DNA of 64,000 nt from Isoetes taiwanensis (GCA_021234155.1 JAJEKV010000041.1:4704829-4768828); one strand, 5' to 3'; numbered from the stretch's first letter, positions 35,489 through 47,640 are shown. The notes: generated by a model not told the origin, from the sequence alone. A program made the numbers and translations.

Positions 35489-37963
35489 TCACTCTCCTTT
35501 GTCATTGTCAGAACACCCACCAGGAACAAATTCGAACATATTGAAAGAATCTTCTAAGTCATCAATTTCACTTGAGTTATAGTAGAGAGGTACTTGCCTT
35601 TTTGAAGCATCTTCATTAATCTCTTCATTTGAGTTGTCCAAGTTTGCTGTATCCAGGCAATGCCATGTGCCATCAGAGCCCCCATCTGAAACTGTATCCC
35701 TAACTTGGCTTGGTGTCTCATGAACCATATCCTCTTCAACTGTTGGAGTAGGAGAACTTTGACTGTTGGAGACTTGGAGCAAACCATCTTCTAAGGTTGT
35801 CAATTGGTCTGCAATTTCTTTGGAGATGGGAGAAGGGGTGTTTGGTATGGAAGAGGGCAAATTATCAAGGTCAATTAATGAGTCTAGTAATGGAGGCTGG
35901 CTGTCAGAATTGTTTATGATGGGAAATGAAGGATTTTCATGTCCAATTTTGTCTACTGTCTTGCTCAATAAAAAGTCTACATTTTGTTCAACATTCAAAG
36001 TAGCAAGTACCTGGAATTGATTGTAACAATCAATTTTGTCCTCCAGATTAGTGTCAGCTTCAGATTGGACCTGTAAGTTTGAAAGTCCCTTCGTTGGTGC
36101 TATTTGATCTGGCTCTTTTGTAGCATTTTCTTGAGTTGGAGGAGCCAACTGATTTGATGGAGCCAAGTGGATTGCATTTTTAGATTTGTATGTTGATGCA
36201 TTATCCTGAGTTTTGCAAGCTGCAGGTTTAGTAGTGAGTTGACTGGTACCATTATGAATGCCATTAGAAGCAGTGTGCAAAGGTATTGGAATTTTGGAAC
36301 TCATATTTTTAGAACCACCCTTAGCATTAATGGTGTAGTTGTCTGCCAATATTTGATCACATATTCTCAAACCTTTGAGAATGGCTGGTTTCTGACTAGT
36401 ATGGCCTTTATTAATTAATGGAACACTCTTACCTTTATCTTGAGCTGATTGTCCAGATAAGTTGAAAGTGTTTTGCCTGGACTCATCCATCACATTGTTC
36501 AGGACATTGTGGAGAATTCCTGTTGATGAGTCAGCATGATAAGCTGGAGCTTTCCCTTTGTCCCTATTTCTTTCAAAGTTTTTCAAAACTTTAACTGCCG
36601 AGCAGTTATTCTTATCAACAGTTGCCTTTTGAGTATAAGATAAAGTCACATGGTTATCCCTTATTTGAGATGCAGAAGACGATTTTTGAAGTTGCTTATT
36701 CCTGATTCTTTTCTTGCTTCCATTGACTCTATGCCAAATATGACCTTGATCCCTGTTGACTTGTATGTCAGTCATGCCTGAGATTCCTGATTTCTCAGAT
36801 ATGTGTACCTCATTAAACCTGGTTGTTTCTGTAGCTCTGGTGACAGTTTCCATCTGAGATTCCCTGTTACCATCCACACTCGACCTAGAGTTTACTGAAC
36901 AATCATTGTACCAGAAATGCCTCTTCAAACAATTTTGGCATTGAGGAGGTAAACCAGACCATCTCAGATATAGATAAGAAATTTGGCCAAAGGCATCAGT
37001 GAAGGGAATGGAGGTAGGGATATTTTTGGATAAGTCAAGTTGAACAAAAGCTCTAGGAGATCTGTAAGGGGAGTAATCAGTGCAAATGTATGTGCCAATA
37101 GATTTGAACAGAAGATCGAAACATTCCTCATTCCAGTATATTGGGTTTAAACCCTGCAAGGTAGTGGAAGCCACACAGAAATTTTGCATGCTTTCTAAGC
37201 TCAGTTTAGGATCCCATTTTAGGAGGGTCATATGATAGGACTCAAAGGTAAGGGTGCCAAGTTTGAGAAGGTAATTTGCTGTTCTTTGACTGCCACATTC
37301 TATCATTATGTAAGGGAAATTAAGCCAATACATGGCATTGATGAGTACCCCTTTTTGAAGATTAAGACAGAAGGCCCATAATTTGTCTAATTGCAAACCA
37401 GACTTGGTGACCTTTATAAGGACAGCAGTATTCTTAAGAGAAGAGATTTTTGAATGAACAGATGGGAGATCAAGAGAAATACCATGATATAATTTTTGTT
37501 TGCTCCTCTCTATTGGCCGGAGTTCAGTCAAAGCAGCATCATATGTATCATCCGATTGAGTCTCAGCAGATGGCTTGGGCACCCCATAAGGAACAGGGAT
37601 TTGGGAGACTGGATTAATTAAAGGAACACGACCCCACATATCAGGATCCTTTGAGAAGTTGTCCCACACAGGAGTTTTAAATGTTTTGGGATCCATTTCC
37701 TGCCTTCGGTCTGCAATGTTAGCAAAATTGCCAAAGAGAATAAAGTCTTTAGGATTTTTATGAAAAGAGTCTAACTTGTGGAGAAGTGCAGATCGCTCCA
37801 CAGGCGCCAGAGCAGAGAAGGAGTGGAGAATAGGGAGAAATTTAGGGTTAACACTATTTTTTTTGTCCATTTGGAAAAGCTCAGGTGAAAACAACAAATG
37901 GAAATTTGAACGCAGAGATAGGCACAAAAGGGGAAATGATGGCACAAAAGGGAAATGAAGCAA
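35489..37963 (-). CDS. LINE ORF1 (DUF4283-like, zinc-knuckle protein)
   Basis: 824 residues, intact. An N-terminal part (about 1-150) of low complexity is followed by a DUF4283-type region (about 160-330) typical of plant LINE ORF1, then a zinc knuckle CQNCLKRHFWYNDC (C-x2-C-x3-H-x5-C, a variant spacing). A long serine/asparagine-rich C-terminal half follows, with an acidic end. ORF1 proteins bind LINE RNA in the retrotransposition particle. It is the only long intact LINE frame in the window. The true start may be the second Met (MDKKNS), about 30 residues in. Confidence 0.8.
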   Translation of the reverse strand: MLHFPFVPSFPLLCLSLRSNFHLLFSPELFQMDKKNSVNPKFLPILHSFSALAPVERSALLHKLDSFHKNPKDFILFGNFANIADRRQEMDPKTFKTPVWDNFSKDPDMWGRVPLINPVSQIPVPYGVPKPSAETQSDDTYDAALTELRPIERSKQKLYHGISLDLPSVHSKISSLKNTAVLIKVTKSGLQLDKLWAFCLNLQKGVLINAMYWLNFPYIMIECGSQRTANYLLKLGTLTFESYHMTLLKWDPKLSLESMQNFCVASTTLQGLNPIYWNEECFDLLFKSIGTYICTDYSPYRSPRAFVQLDLSKNIPTSIPFTDAFGQISYLYLRWSGLPPQCQNCLKRHFWYNDCSVNSRSSVDGNRESQMETVTRATETTRFNEVHISEKSGISGMTDIQVNRDQGHIWHRVNGSKKRIRNKQLQKSSSASQIRDNHVTLSYTQKATVDKNNCSAVKVLKNFERNRDKGKAPAYHADSSTGILHNVLNNVMDESRQNTFNLSGQSAQDKGKSVPLINKGHTSQKPAILKGLRICDQILADNYTINAKGGSKNMSSKIPIPLHTASNGIHNGTSQLTTKPAACKTQDNASTYKSKNAIHLAPSNQLAPPTQENATKEPDQIAPTKGLSNLQVQSEADTNLEDKIDCYNQFQVLATLNVEQNVDFLLSKTVDKIGHENPSFPIINNSDSQPPLLDSLIDLDNLPSSIPNTPSPISKEIADQLTTLEDGLLQVSNSQSSPTPTVEEDMVHETPSQVRDTVSDGGSDGTWHCLDTANLDNSNEEINEDASKRQVPLYYNSSEIDDLEDSFNMFEFVPGGCSDNDKGE

Positions 37964-38053
37964 AGGAAAGAGAAAAAGATCCTATCTATAAGAGACAGAA
38001 TTGAATGACATCCTCAATACCAAGATTGTCAAATTGGGTAGCATGAAATGACC

Positions 38054-38401
38054 TTAATTTGCAGAGTAATCACCCAATTCAGGTTCGGAATACAATTTAA
38101 CAGTGAGTTTTGTATCCAAATGCTCACAAAAAACTCGAATAGATGCTGTAGCCTCAGTATTTCTGGTTCCCAGGTATTCTTCAAGCCAAGAATCCACAAT
38201 TTGTATTTCGAATTCTTCACACCCAGGAACAAAAGAGCATTCGATCTGGAAATTTTGATAAGGAAAGAGACCTCTGAGAATTAGTGAATTCCACAGATCA
38301 GCTGGAGAGCCAATTAGAAAACCAGCAATTAATCTATCTTCCTGCTTCAATATTGCAAAGACTTTGATATCCATAGATAGATCTTTGCATGCTAGTTTCA
38401 A
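38054..38401 (-). CDS. Small upstream ORF in LINE 5' region
   Basis: A 115-residue frame ahead of ORF1 (about 90 bp gap) with no recognised domain. It reads like a globular protein (mixed hydrophobic, several acidic residues). It could be a short first ORF of this LINE or chance. Confidence 0.3.
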   Translation of the reverse strand: MKLACKDLSMDIKVFAILKQEDRLIAGFLIGSPADLWNSLILRGLFPYQNFQIECSFVPGCEEFEIQIVDSWLEEYLGTRNTEATASIRVFCEHLDTKLTVKLYSEPELGDYSAN

Positions 38402-38578
38402 AAAATTGCTAGCCCCTACAAGGCTAGCACTCGGTCCAGATGAATTCGGGAATCAAAGAGATGGATCGGGGGTGTTTCTCCCAAAAAATTGCCAAGAAGA
38501 AGGTTTGAACTAAAAGTGGAGGTAAACGACAAACATTTCAAGATTTTAGGCGCACACCTTTTTTATTGCAAAATTCCG

Positions 38579-39907
38579 TCAAAGCCACTTTGAATATCGC
38601 CCGATTGATTCCCAATGACATATCATATGCCTTAACGTGACAAAACTGTACATCGTGATCTTGATTGCAGTAACTACAAACTGGGCATTCTCTACCAAAA
38701 TGGCCTGATTTACCACACCTTGGGCAGGGCTAGTCTCATCATGTCCAACTTTTAGGCAATTCTTGCATGCTAACTCCTTTTTGTTCACAGCTTCTTTCAT
38801 GCTTTTGAGCTCTTCTAGCAGTAATTTAAAACCTTCTTGATGTGTAAGAGCCTGCTCTTTTTGACTTTTTAACTCCTCTTGGGCTCTTTTCAATTCCTCC
38901 CTTAACTCAGCCATGCCATTGTCCAGATTAGAGTAGCTTTCCTTTTTATCTCCTTTTGCTCCTCGAATGGCGTAACAATCTACACCATTGAGTTCCATTG
39001 CACATTCTTTGTTTATGGCATACACAGGCTGCATGTTAGGCAATTTGGAGTCCTTCCAAACCTCCTTGCTTAATCTATTATAGTCTACCATATCTTCACC
39101 AATTTCCGCAGCCAAAGCCTTTGCCTTTGTAAACACCTGCCCCAAATTCTTGAATTCTCCTCTTTTTCTCATCTTGTTCAGCTTTTGACAGATTCTTTCC
39201 CTGCGAGCTAGTCCTTGTATGAAGTAGTGGGTGGTTTGATATAAGGGTGCATCTACTCCTTTTTCCCTGCATACCTTGCAATATTTCGCAAAGCGCTCCG
39301 CATATTTTGCTACTGGTTCAGAAATTCCAATTTTGAATTTATGTAACTCCTCCAGCAAGGCATCTGAATTTATTTCGCCTCCAAATCTTTCCAGGAAGGA
39401 TTCTACCAACTGCTCCCAAGAACGACCTTCATAGGTGATGAAGAATTCGTACCAGCCTTGGGCATCTTCTCCCTTCATGCATTTGCCGAAAACTTCCAAT
39501 TTTGTGCCTCTTCTATGCCCATACTGTTCATAGTAATCTTCAAATTCAGCTAAAAATGCTGCAGGGCCAACATCTGCGCTATATGCTGGTGCTCCTGGTG
39601 CCAAGGGAGCCAAAATGTTCTCTAAATACTTGGTGGTTACCACCTGATTTGTGTCTGCAGTCTGAGGCACTGCCACAGCCATTGATGGCTCTCCTTCATG
39701 ATCATGCATCTCTGCTGGAGCTGGCGTATCAAACATAGTGTTTAGCATCTGGGCATATGGAGTTTGAACCACTTCAGGCATCTCTTCCGTCACTTGGGAG
39801 GTTTTGATATGCAGATGGGAAGCAGAAGGTAATTCTGCCATGTCAACTGTATGTTCAACACACTGCTCATTCATTCCTTCCCCTTTTGTCTTACTCCTGG
39901 TCCACAT
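38579..39907 (-). pseudogene. Element 2 gag
   Basis: Starts MWTRSKTKGEG about 40 bp after the 5' LTR. A retrotransposon gag domain (about residues 110-260) shows W-x-F...WEQLVESFLERFG and an ISEPVAKYAERFAKYC segment. A coiled-coil follows (about 320-375: REELKRAQEELKSQKEQ), then a partial knuckle (CKNCLKVGHDE). The last residues run into the LINE, which cuts the gene. Gag forms the virus-like particle. Confidence 0.88.
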
Positions 39908-39949
39908 TTGTTCTAGCTTATGGAGGAGATCTCGGTAGGACCTCCAAAA

Positions 39950-42288
39950 TGATGAACTGTTAATCTAGCTCACCACCCAATGGTCAGCATTAGAGGAAAT
40001 TTGAGATCTCATTTCATCCCCATAAGAATCCTCCAATGGAATGGCTACCCTCTATTAACTGCAATTAATGCAGCACCAACAACTTCATTGCTGTTGTTTT
40101 TCCCCCATAACTTTTGATCCACTTGTCAAAATGTTGCGGCGTTTGTAGATCTTTCCAATGATATATGGTTATGATGTATTTCAATATGGTCATATGCGTT
40201 AACCTTAAAAAAATATGATTTTTTGCTTATTTCTTATATATTTATATCGTAAAAGATGTATGAATGGGTTATCACTAGATAGATCTTGTGAAGACGAACC
40301 CATTGCTACAAAAAGTTTTTGAATCGGAGTTCTGGATCAAAAGTTATAATGAAAAAATGATACCACAGAAGTTAGTTGCAGCTGCATTAATTACAGGCTG
40401 CCACATAATACTGGAATAAGATATACTGGAGCTCTTCTCTTATTGGACAGTTTAAAAAGCTGACATGGCATTTTAAGCATCCCTTAATGGGACAAAATGT
40501 GATCTCATGTTTCCTCTAATGATCTCCAGGCTGTTATGGTAGCCAACCAATATTCCCCACTGTATGTAATAAGATGCCAAAATAAAGGGATACGGGAATA
40601 ATATCGTTGGAGTGCAGGAGAATACGGGTTCTAGGATCAACACTATCAAATAGGGTGGACTGATGTAAATTGTGGCAGAGTTCTATTTGGATGAGCTGGC
40701 TCACATGCAACAGAAGGAGTTGGTAAGCTTGAGAATTTGCACAAGGTTTAAGGCATGGATATAGCGTGGACTGATATAATTCATGGCAGTATTCTATTGG
40801 ATGTGCTGGCCTATATGCAACAGAAGAAATTGGTAAATAGTTTGCAAAAGTTTAATGCAAGGATAAAGCAATGGCATGGAATTCTATAAACAGGTTACAT
40901 AAATCATTTTAGCAAATGGATATAGCAGTAATACTGAATCTTATTATCTGTTTTCAGAGGACAATTATATCTATAGCAAGACCATTGACTAACTTGTAAA
41001 TCCTGAATAGAGCTAAATATCAGTAAAACTATCTTAATGACATGGAAGCATTCTAAAAACTAGAGTACTAATGCACAGTAACAAATTCTCAATTGAGCAA
41101 CCATCAAACATTTGTATTTACGCAATAAAATGTGTTACGGCAACTTATCTTCCCATTGTGATCAAAGTTCAGCTACAATCAATCAAAACTTTACTTCAGG
41201 CTACAATCAATCAATACTTCGCTTCAGGCTATATTGTTTTTGCAATTCTCTGTTCAGCAATCAACGTAATGTAGGCATCCATTTCCAGCAACGGTTCTTC
41301 ACAGCATCAAATTCACATTCAAACGGCAACTTGGACTTCACCCAGCGCAACCGAACCCAATGCCAATCCCGTTCCTTTATCTCTTGCACCGCCCAAAAGT
41401 TTCCAATCCAAGCAGGCTCCCGATTCTGTAGATTCGGCACCGCATCCTTGTTCTGTGGAATCAGCACCGACAGAAGCTTCCATGAATTCAGAAATGCTTT
41501 TTGTACACTCCGACATGGCAAGATATGGTGCAGACTGTGACAATGGGTCAGAAGGTTTTAGGTTTAGGGCAACGAACTAGATCTGTGCATCAGGCAACAA
41601 TTTGGCCCAATAAGGTTACGAAATTGAGTCCCTTGATTCATGAAGATTTGGGTGCCATTTTCAAGAATGGTAAAATAAATAGCTTAACATGGCAAATATA
41701 ACAAAGGTTTTATATTTCTGAACCCATTGTGCATGGATCATGCAATCTAATCTGAGCATTGATGTAGCTTACTAGATTTTGGTGTCAACACAACAAGTAT
41801 AATTCTGGAAGGAACATTAGCCATGAATGTTAACGAGACAACCTCTAGAAGTGGAACAACGGCCTGGCAATGGCAAGATGGGACGACAGTGAATATAACA
41901 AGGCAATTCATGGTGTTAATACTGTGGCATGACAAAATGGGCAATATAGGATGACCATGATCTTGGTGGATGATAAAATATGCAAGGGTTTTACATTTTT
42001 TTAGAAACAAGCACCATAACTTACCATGTCGTGTGCATTCCTTTCAACCTGATATAAAATACCCCTTGTGAATGTTTTTGTTGCTGAACCTTGACTTCTT
42101 ATGGCTGACAGCTCCAGGCTTTGGCTCTTGCTGTATATATTGCTATGATGGTTGCCCACTAATACTTCAACAAAATCCCTTACAACTGCATCTAAAAACT
42201 GGAACTTAATCACACCAATTTTAAGCTAGAAATACCATTGAAACTAGATCTAGCTAAGGTTATGTTGGCTCCAGAATGCGAGCCAACA
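39950..42288 (-). repeat. Element 2 5' LTR (with MITE-like insert)
   Basis: 2339 bp, TG...CA, direct repeat of 24539-26314. It carries a 534-bp insert at 39988-40521 and 29 extra bases near 41694. Otherwise very similar, so the insertion is fairly young. Confidence 0.92.
39988..40521. mobile_element. MITE-like insert with ~21-bp terminal inverted repeats
   Basis: Begins CATTAGAGGAAATTTGAGATC and ends with the reverse complement of CATTAGAGGAAACATGAGATC; similarity extends imperfectly to about 40 bp. It is absent from the sister LTR (empty site at 24575-24577). No coding capacity. No target duplication is visible at either side, so the superfamily is unclear. Confidence 0.75.
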
Positions 42289-43840
42289 ACCTCCCGTTTC
42301 TCACAATCAATGTTGGCTTTGGCAGCGGCCAAGAATTCCATTCCCACAATGAGATCATATCGGCCAATGTTCATTATTTCCGCTCCTAGAGCAACAGGTG
42401 CTCCTGGCAGCTGAATATTCAAATTGATACGACGACCACTGGTGTGGCGTATGACCCCACTTGCCAGCGTAACGGGGCGTGGCTTAGATCTCAAAGGGGT
42501 GATCTGTAAGGCTTCTGCCATCCTAGGAGATACAAAGTTATGAGTACTACCCGTATCCATAAGAATGACAAAGGGTTTACAATCTACTTGACCAACCGTA
42601 GAAATGACAGAGGGCTTGACCTGTTTCAATAGCAGCATAAATGTGAGACTCACCTGTTATATAGTCAGGCGTGTCATCCTCAGTAGCATTATCCGGGTCT
42701 TCCCAATCCATATCTGCTAGGGCAGCCTGCACTGTCTGTGTGATGTACGGGCATTCTTGCATGCGGTGCCCCGTGCGGAAGCACCGATAACAAGCCCGCT
42801 CCTTACGCAACTGTTCACGGGTTAGGGATAGCTTGGAGGATATCTCTGAAAGCTCCTGCAGTGTTGGTGGGCTTCTCTGGCACGGTGAAGGAAACCTTCT
42901 TATCAGTCTTCTGATATCCAGTAGAGGCGGGAGGCCCTGGACTGGGTGAGCGCCCTCTGTAAAGTGTATACCCCTTGTTCTGAGTGAACGAAGAGGGTCG
43001 TGGCGGCTGGTTCTTCGGGGTATCTTCTTCTAGGCTAAGTGCTTTAGCCTCTGCTTCTACAATGGTCTTAGGGTCTATAGCTCGAACCATTTTCCTTAGG
43101 GTAGGGGATAAGCCCTCTATGTAGCCTTCAACTCCCCTATGCTCATTTATCCCCGGGACGTATAAGCGTAACCGCATAAACTCATCTGTATAAGACTGAA
43201 CAGTCATGTTTTTCTGCTCCAGGCGGTAGAAGGTTTGGATCTGTTGGTAACGATGGGCCTTGGGCACGTAATGTGACTTGAAGGCTTTAGCAAAGACTTT
43301 ATAGCGGCACCTTCCCCTTGTGAGCCCATGAGAGCGGGCATATCCCTTCCACCAGATTCATGCTGACCCTGTAAGATTGGTGGTGGCAACTTTTCCGGTA
43401 TCCTTGTCAGTCATTCCGTATGACTTACCAAACTCCTGCATTCCATTGAGCCATGATTCTGCATCCATCCCATTCCTAATCTTCCCTAAAAAATGTGCAA
43501 GCTTTCGGTTCTTCCAAATGCTAATGATGGCCGAATCCACTGTTTTCTGATAATCCTTCTTGTTGGTTTTAGCATGGTCGGCCTCATCCTCAGAGGAGTC
43601 AGTGGAGTCAGAAGACTCCGAGGCAGGATCTGAGGAAGAACTAGGGCGCGTCCTCTTAGATCGATTTGCTGTGGCAGGCACAGGTGCAAATGCGGGTGGC
43701 GGCGGCGGGTTCTATAGAGCAGGAATCTCTGGTCCATACTCTTATTGCATTTGAGGTGGATTTATTTGCAGTACGTAGGCTTGGAGCTCAGTAAGCTGAC
43801 GCTTCATCATAGTGAGCTCTTGTTCCGGGGGAGGGCGTGC
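42210..43840 (-). pseudogene. Element 1 gag, zinc knuckle and protease
   Basis: Minus-strand order: a coiled-coil start (MMKRQLTELQ near 43800), a Ser-rich stretch and gag start (43681-43358), a gag core (43267-42815: QKNMTVQSYTDEFMRLRLYV), a CCHC knuckle (CYRCFRTGHRMQEC, 42810-42577), and a retropepsin (ILMDTGSTHNFVSP with D-T-G; YDLIVGMEFL). The protease frame is cut by the Tat-like element and runs into its LTR. Several frameshifts separate gag pieces. Confidence 0.88.
42289..42293. repeat. Target-site duplication ACCTC, right
   Basis: Second copy of the element 2 target duplication. Confidence 0.9.
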
Positions 43841-43979
43841 ACCGTCTAGGATAAACACAATTCAAGATAAGCATACTATTTCCATTTGTTATGACAAAAA
43901 GTTTACAAAAAGGAGATATGTTTATTATTAAAAATAATACCACGATTACAAGAGACTTTTGGCTACACACATAAAAAAA

Positions 43980-44442
43980 AAAAAACTAAGGTTGCATTTA
44001 GACAAGGGGAGCCTTAAACAACTAACTTAGGGCTGTGTGAATGGGTATAGGATAGAGTATCGAATACTCTCCCTCAAGGTTCGGACCATTTTGTACCTAG
44101 CCCAAGCTTGAATTATGACATATTGAAATTCCAAGGTGGGGCTAATGATTAGAAGATTAAAGAGATCCCAGAACGCATAATATATCTGCCAGAGATGATC
44201 ATTAGCATCAGCAAAGGCTTCCTGCTTAGTACAATCCCAATAATTCCAGGTTTGACGGAGTGTAAGCTGTAAATGTTCGAAAGCATGGTCGCGAAGAATG
44301 TTATAAAGCCCTTGATAGGATTGTATGGCTCTCCTTCGTCTTCTTCCTCTTCGTCTTCGTATTCTTCATCTTCTTCTTCTTCCTGTTGTTCTTGTTCCTC
44401 TTCTTCTTCTTCTTCTGTAAGAAGGCAAGAGCGGAGATACAA
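43980..44442 (-). pseudogene. Unidentified acidic ORF remnant
   Basis: A Glu-rich stretch (TTC/TCC repeats on plus, 44335-44420), then in a shifted frame a helical segment rich in aromatic residues (DHLWQIYYAFWDLFNLL). A CAG acceptor-like site precedes the acidic start at about 44419. Family unknown. It lies in the unexplained block between the chromovirus gag and its primer site. Confidence 0.3.
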
Positions 44443-45727
44443 TAAATGAATTATTCTTTATACTGCAAACTCTAGAAAGAGAAAGACAAGTATTGCAGGA
44501 AAAAAAAAAACAAATTGCTTGTATTCAAAAGTGCATGAAAGATCAATGCAATATTACATATTGTTGAGTGGCCAAAGGCCATACTTTATAATGCCTGTTA
44601 CATCTAGCTAGGAGCTAGGCCCCGCATCTTGGTCCATTGGTGTAGGAGGAGGTGGTAGCGGCCGATGACGCAATAGGGTAACCCCTGGATCAACAGTGAC
44701 GGCCGCAATATATACCAATCAACACACAACGACCATTAACATTATTAACATAAACCATTGCATTTAACACATTTAAATTAAAATCCCCCTTAAACCCCCT
44801 TTGGTTTGGGTGCATATTCACACGGGGGGTGACTCCGGGCAACGAGAGCTATTGGATAGGCATATTCACCCCTTATTCCTTAATCTACACCGTACGTAAA
44901 GTTCCTCGTTTGTGGGGTATGCAAGTACAAGATTTGCTATACTGTGTAACAAGATTCACAAAATACTATAAGATTTCAAGCGAAATACTATATGGTGTTG
45001 ATTTTGTACGTGCAAAATACAATTACGAGGGCAAAATCCTCTTCCAATTCTGCTTCAAATGCAAGTCATAGTTTGAGTAGATTTACCCGCAGTGCCAACC
45101 TAGAAGCTTGAACTCAAAGGTTCGTCTTCCAATAGCTGGGAAGTTTTAGCAGATGATCAGCCTGAAGAAAATAAGAAAAAGACCATTCTCGTGGAAGTTC
45201 TAGCAGCTTGTGACAAAGAAAATAAGCAGAGCTCATGCATTACGGTTAAAGGAGGGAGAAGGCCTTCATCTTGTCTAATATGCAAGGATCACCAGATTTC
45301 CACTCTTCTTGCCATTATCCTTCTTCACGAAATTGCCAAACCAAAAACCAGTGGGGGGCTGCCTCTTCTCCTGCCGGATTGGCAAGGTTACTTGCACATA
45401 AGCGTTTTCCACAACCATTGAGGTTCAGATGTACTGAGCCAAAGGCACATAACAGAAACAAGCATGAAGAGAAAGAAGAAGCGGAAAGAAAAAACATGCT
45501 GCAGTCGTCATGCAGGGAATCGTGATAGGGGGCCTTCTCTTCTCGCCCTAACATCAGAAACGGTGGCTAAGGCTTGCATACATGTTCAACCCTAAAATAA
45601 AAAGAGGGCTTTTGTTGTGAGCCGTTGGATGTTGGACCATTGAAAAAAAAAAGCCAAATCAACGACTAAGAAATGGTGCACTCTAGATGTACGCATTAGT
45701 ACATCCATTCGAATACGTCATGAAATC
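44443..45727. other. No recognisable gene
   Basis: Short ORFs only. The sequence contains AGCCGTTGGAT (near 45622), common in plant repeats, and A-runs at 44501-44510 and 45643-45652. Nothing more can be supported. Confidence 0.4.
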
Positions 45728-47098
45728 TTAGGAAAACCTTTGTGAAAAGCGTACAAAAACACAAAAAAAACCCCCTGTTATTATGCTACATATGGAGGCA
45801 ACCTCTGGAGGATAGGCAGCTGCTAATGGGGCTGCCGTAAGAAGCTTCATGCTCATCCAGGGTGCTATGTTCTGGCCCAGGGCAGTAAGGGCGAAGTCAT
45901 GACGCACCAACACATAAGTGTGGACGCGGTACGACAATTTCTTGTGCTCTACCAAGGTAGACAAAGCACGGAGGCTCCACCACGATGCCCCGGCTTCTGG
46001 GGCCAGGTCTCGGGCCACAAAAAGGATCTGCCCTTGCCAAAAGGCTGATAGGAAAAAGCGGGTGCGATAGTTTCCCAACGCTTTTCCTTGTGGAGTAACC
46101 GAATTGGTTATCTCCTTATCTAGGTCCATAGGGACCTCTTCCTCTTTAAGCTCTTCCTTCTCCTCTTTAATATGGGCAGGGTTATGATAAAGGTCTTCCC
46201 CTTCTTCATCTGAATCAGAGGGAATCTTGACCATGTTGATATTTGGGACATGGGGTCCCATAGCCATGAAGGCTTCCGGAGGAGGCTGAGATGGAAGATC
46301 TTGAAGTACAAGATCTCTGAGCCAAAGAAGAGTGTCAGCCGGCTCTATGGTCTGCTGGTGGAACTGAAGCAGGTGCTGTACCTCGGGAGGGAGATCCATG
46401 GACGAAAAATCAATGAAATCATCCTTGCAATACTCGGCCAGCTCATAGAGGACTTGTAGTTTCTCTCGTCCCTTCAACCCGGCCACTACATGGTATGTCC
46501 ACAGAATATCATCCAAGAGGAGGAACTCCTGACCTTGGTGATATATAACCGGAAGGACATCCAATCCAAATAAGCGTATTCCCCATTCCCAGTGTGGCGG
46601 CATTTCCTCGGCCAACTGCTTCCACCAGACGAAATCTTCTATCCCAATATACTCGTCCTCTTCCTCATCCGACGAGGCAGGGACCTTGCCCTTCTCTGCT
46701 GGCAGGGTCTCATCCTCCACATATTGATCCATGAGGATGGCCAGAGCAAAGGCCACTTCAAGGAACTGCTGACCCTCATGCATGACGACGGGTGGGTTAT
46801 GGCCTCACTGGAGTTTGCCCTTGAGCACGCTGTATGCGTGGGTGTCTCCTCCAAGCATCTCCCTCACTACCCCTCGCTCAATGTAAAGCTGTAGGGGTTC
46901 TCCCAAAGGGATGCAAAGAGGGAGCATCTCCTCGGTGTAGAACTCTAAGAATCTAGCATAGCCAGGGTGACTCTGCATGTTGGAGATGAGGTCTATCCGT
47001 TGGAGTAGGAAAGGCTGTAGAAGATCGAAGGGGACTTGAGGGTCCCAGTGTTCTCCATCCTCATACCATTCAAGCAGGTTGGTGGCGGCCATTGGCAC
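45728..47098 (-). pseudogene. Unknown ~457-residue protein with one in-frame stop
   Basis: Two frames in the same phase (47098-46805 and 46783-45728) separated by a TGA read as one protein of about 457 codons. The N-terminus reads MAATNLLEWYEDGEHW. The middle has tryptophan-rich helices (FVWWKQLAEEMPPHWEWG), followed by a KEEKEELKEEE acidic segment. No known domain recognised. It may be an accessory ORF of the chromovirus or of another element inserted between its primer site and gag. Chromovirus leaders are normally short, so an independent insertion is plausible. Confidence 0.4.
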
Positions 47099-47332
47099 TG
47101 GAAGGAAGGAGGGAGGATGAACAAAAAGGTAAGGGATGAGAAATGAAACCCTAAAAACCTTTAAGTACTCTTTTCTACTTTTATGCTGACGTCAGCATTT
47201 ACATTTTAAATAAATATTAAAATTTAATTATTTTATTATGAATGATTATTTTGTGACAGGGAGACTGTAGACAAAACTTGGATTAATATTGATATTTACA
47301 AAATTGTTACAAAAGATATGTTCAAAGATCCA

Positions 47333-47640
47333 CTAAAGATGATTTCCCCCGATTCTCCAGGCAAGAGCTAAGTCCTTGGTCATGATTGTGACTCTCTTTG
47401 CGTGGATAGCATAAAGGTTCGCATCACTAAAGAGAGCTATCAGTTAGGCTTCAGCAGCCTCCTGAAGTGCCAAAATAGCGAAGGTCGGTCCTGAACTCTT
47501 GGACGATCTCCTTGACCAGCCTCTGGAAGGGCAGCTTCCTCAGTAGCAGCTCCGTGGTCTTCTGGTATTTACGGATTTCCCCTAAAGCCACGGTGCCCGG
47601 TTTGAAACGATGGGGCTTCCTTGAGGCCGACGACTGGAGC
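47333..47640 (-). pseudogene. Histone H3 fold (H3/CENH3-like), broken
   Basis: The minus strand reads [37 protein letters not shown] and VQEFRTDL, matching the H3 N-helix and alpha-1. After a deletion that removes the FQSSA-like segment and shifts frame, it continues ALQEAAEA, a stop where H3 has Tyr, then [18 protein letters not shown] and ends in LAWRIGG. H3 proteins pack DNA in nucleosomes. The SDAN loop and terminal RIGG are closer to plant CENH3 (which ends in R-L-G-G) than to canonical H3 (R-I-R-G). One stop and one frameshift mean this copy cannot make a histone. Confidence 0.8.

Larger units (their letters stand above)
30553..38597 (-). mobile_element. Full-length LINE nested in element 2 gag
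   Basis: About 8.0 kb bounded by a 12-bp target duplication, with a 25-base poly(A) (poly-T on plus, 30553-30577). Minus-strand order: small upstream ORF, ORF1 (nucleic-acid binding), ORF2 (endonuclease, RT, zinc-finger domain), and a third ORF before the tail. The structure is that of plant L1-type LINEs, with an unusual extra 3' ORF. ORF2 is broken, so the copy is dead. Confidence 0.92.
24539..42288 (-). mobile_element. Tat-like Ty3/gypsy element (element 2) nested in element 1
   Basis: LTRs TGATGAACTG...GAGCCAACA lie at 24539-26314 and 39950-42288 and are flanked by ACCTC. Minus-strand order: 5' LTR, gag, protease, archaeal-type RNase H, RT, degenerate native RNase H, integrase, 3' LTR. 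A full LINE is inserted at the end of gag. Gag begins only about 40 bp from the LTR and no standard primer site is recognisable there. The additional RNase H points to the Tat group, but here it lies upstream of RT. Frameshifts and the LINE make it defective. Confidence 0.9.
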
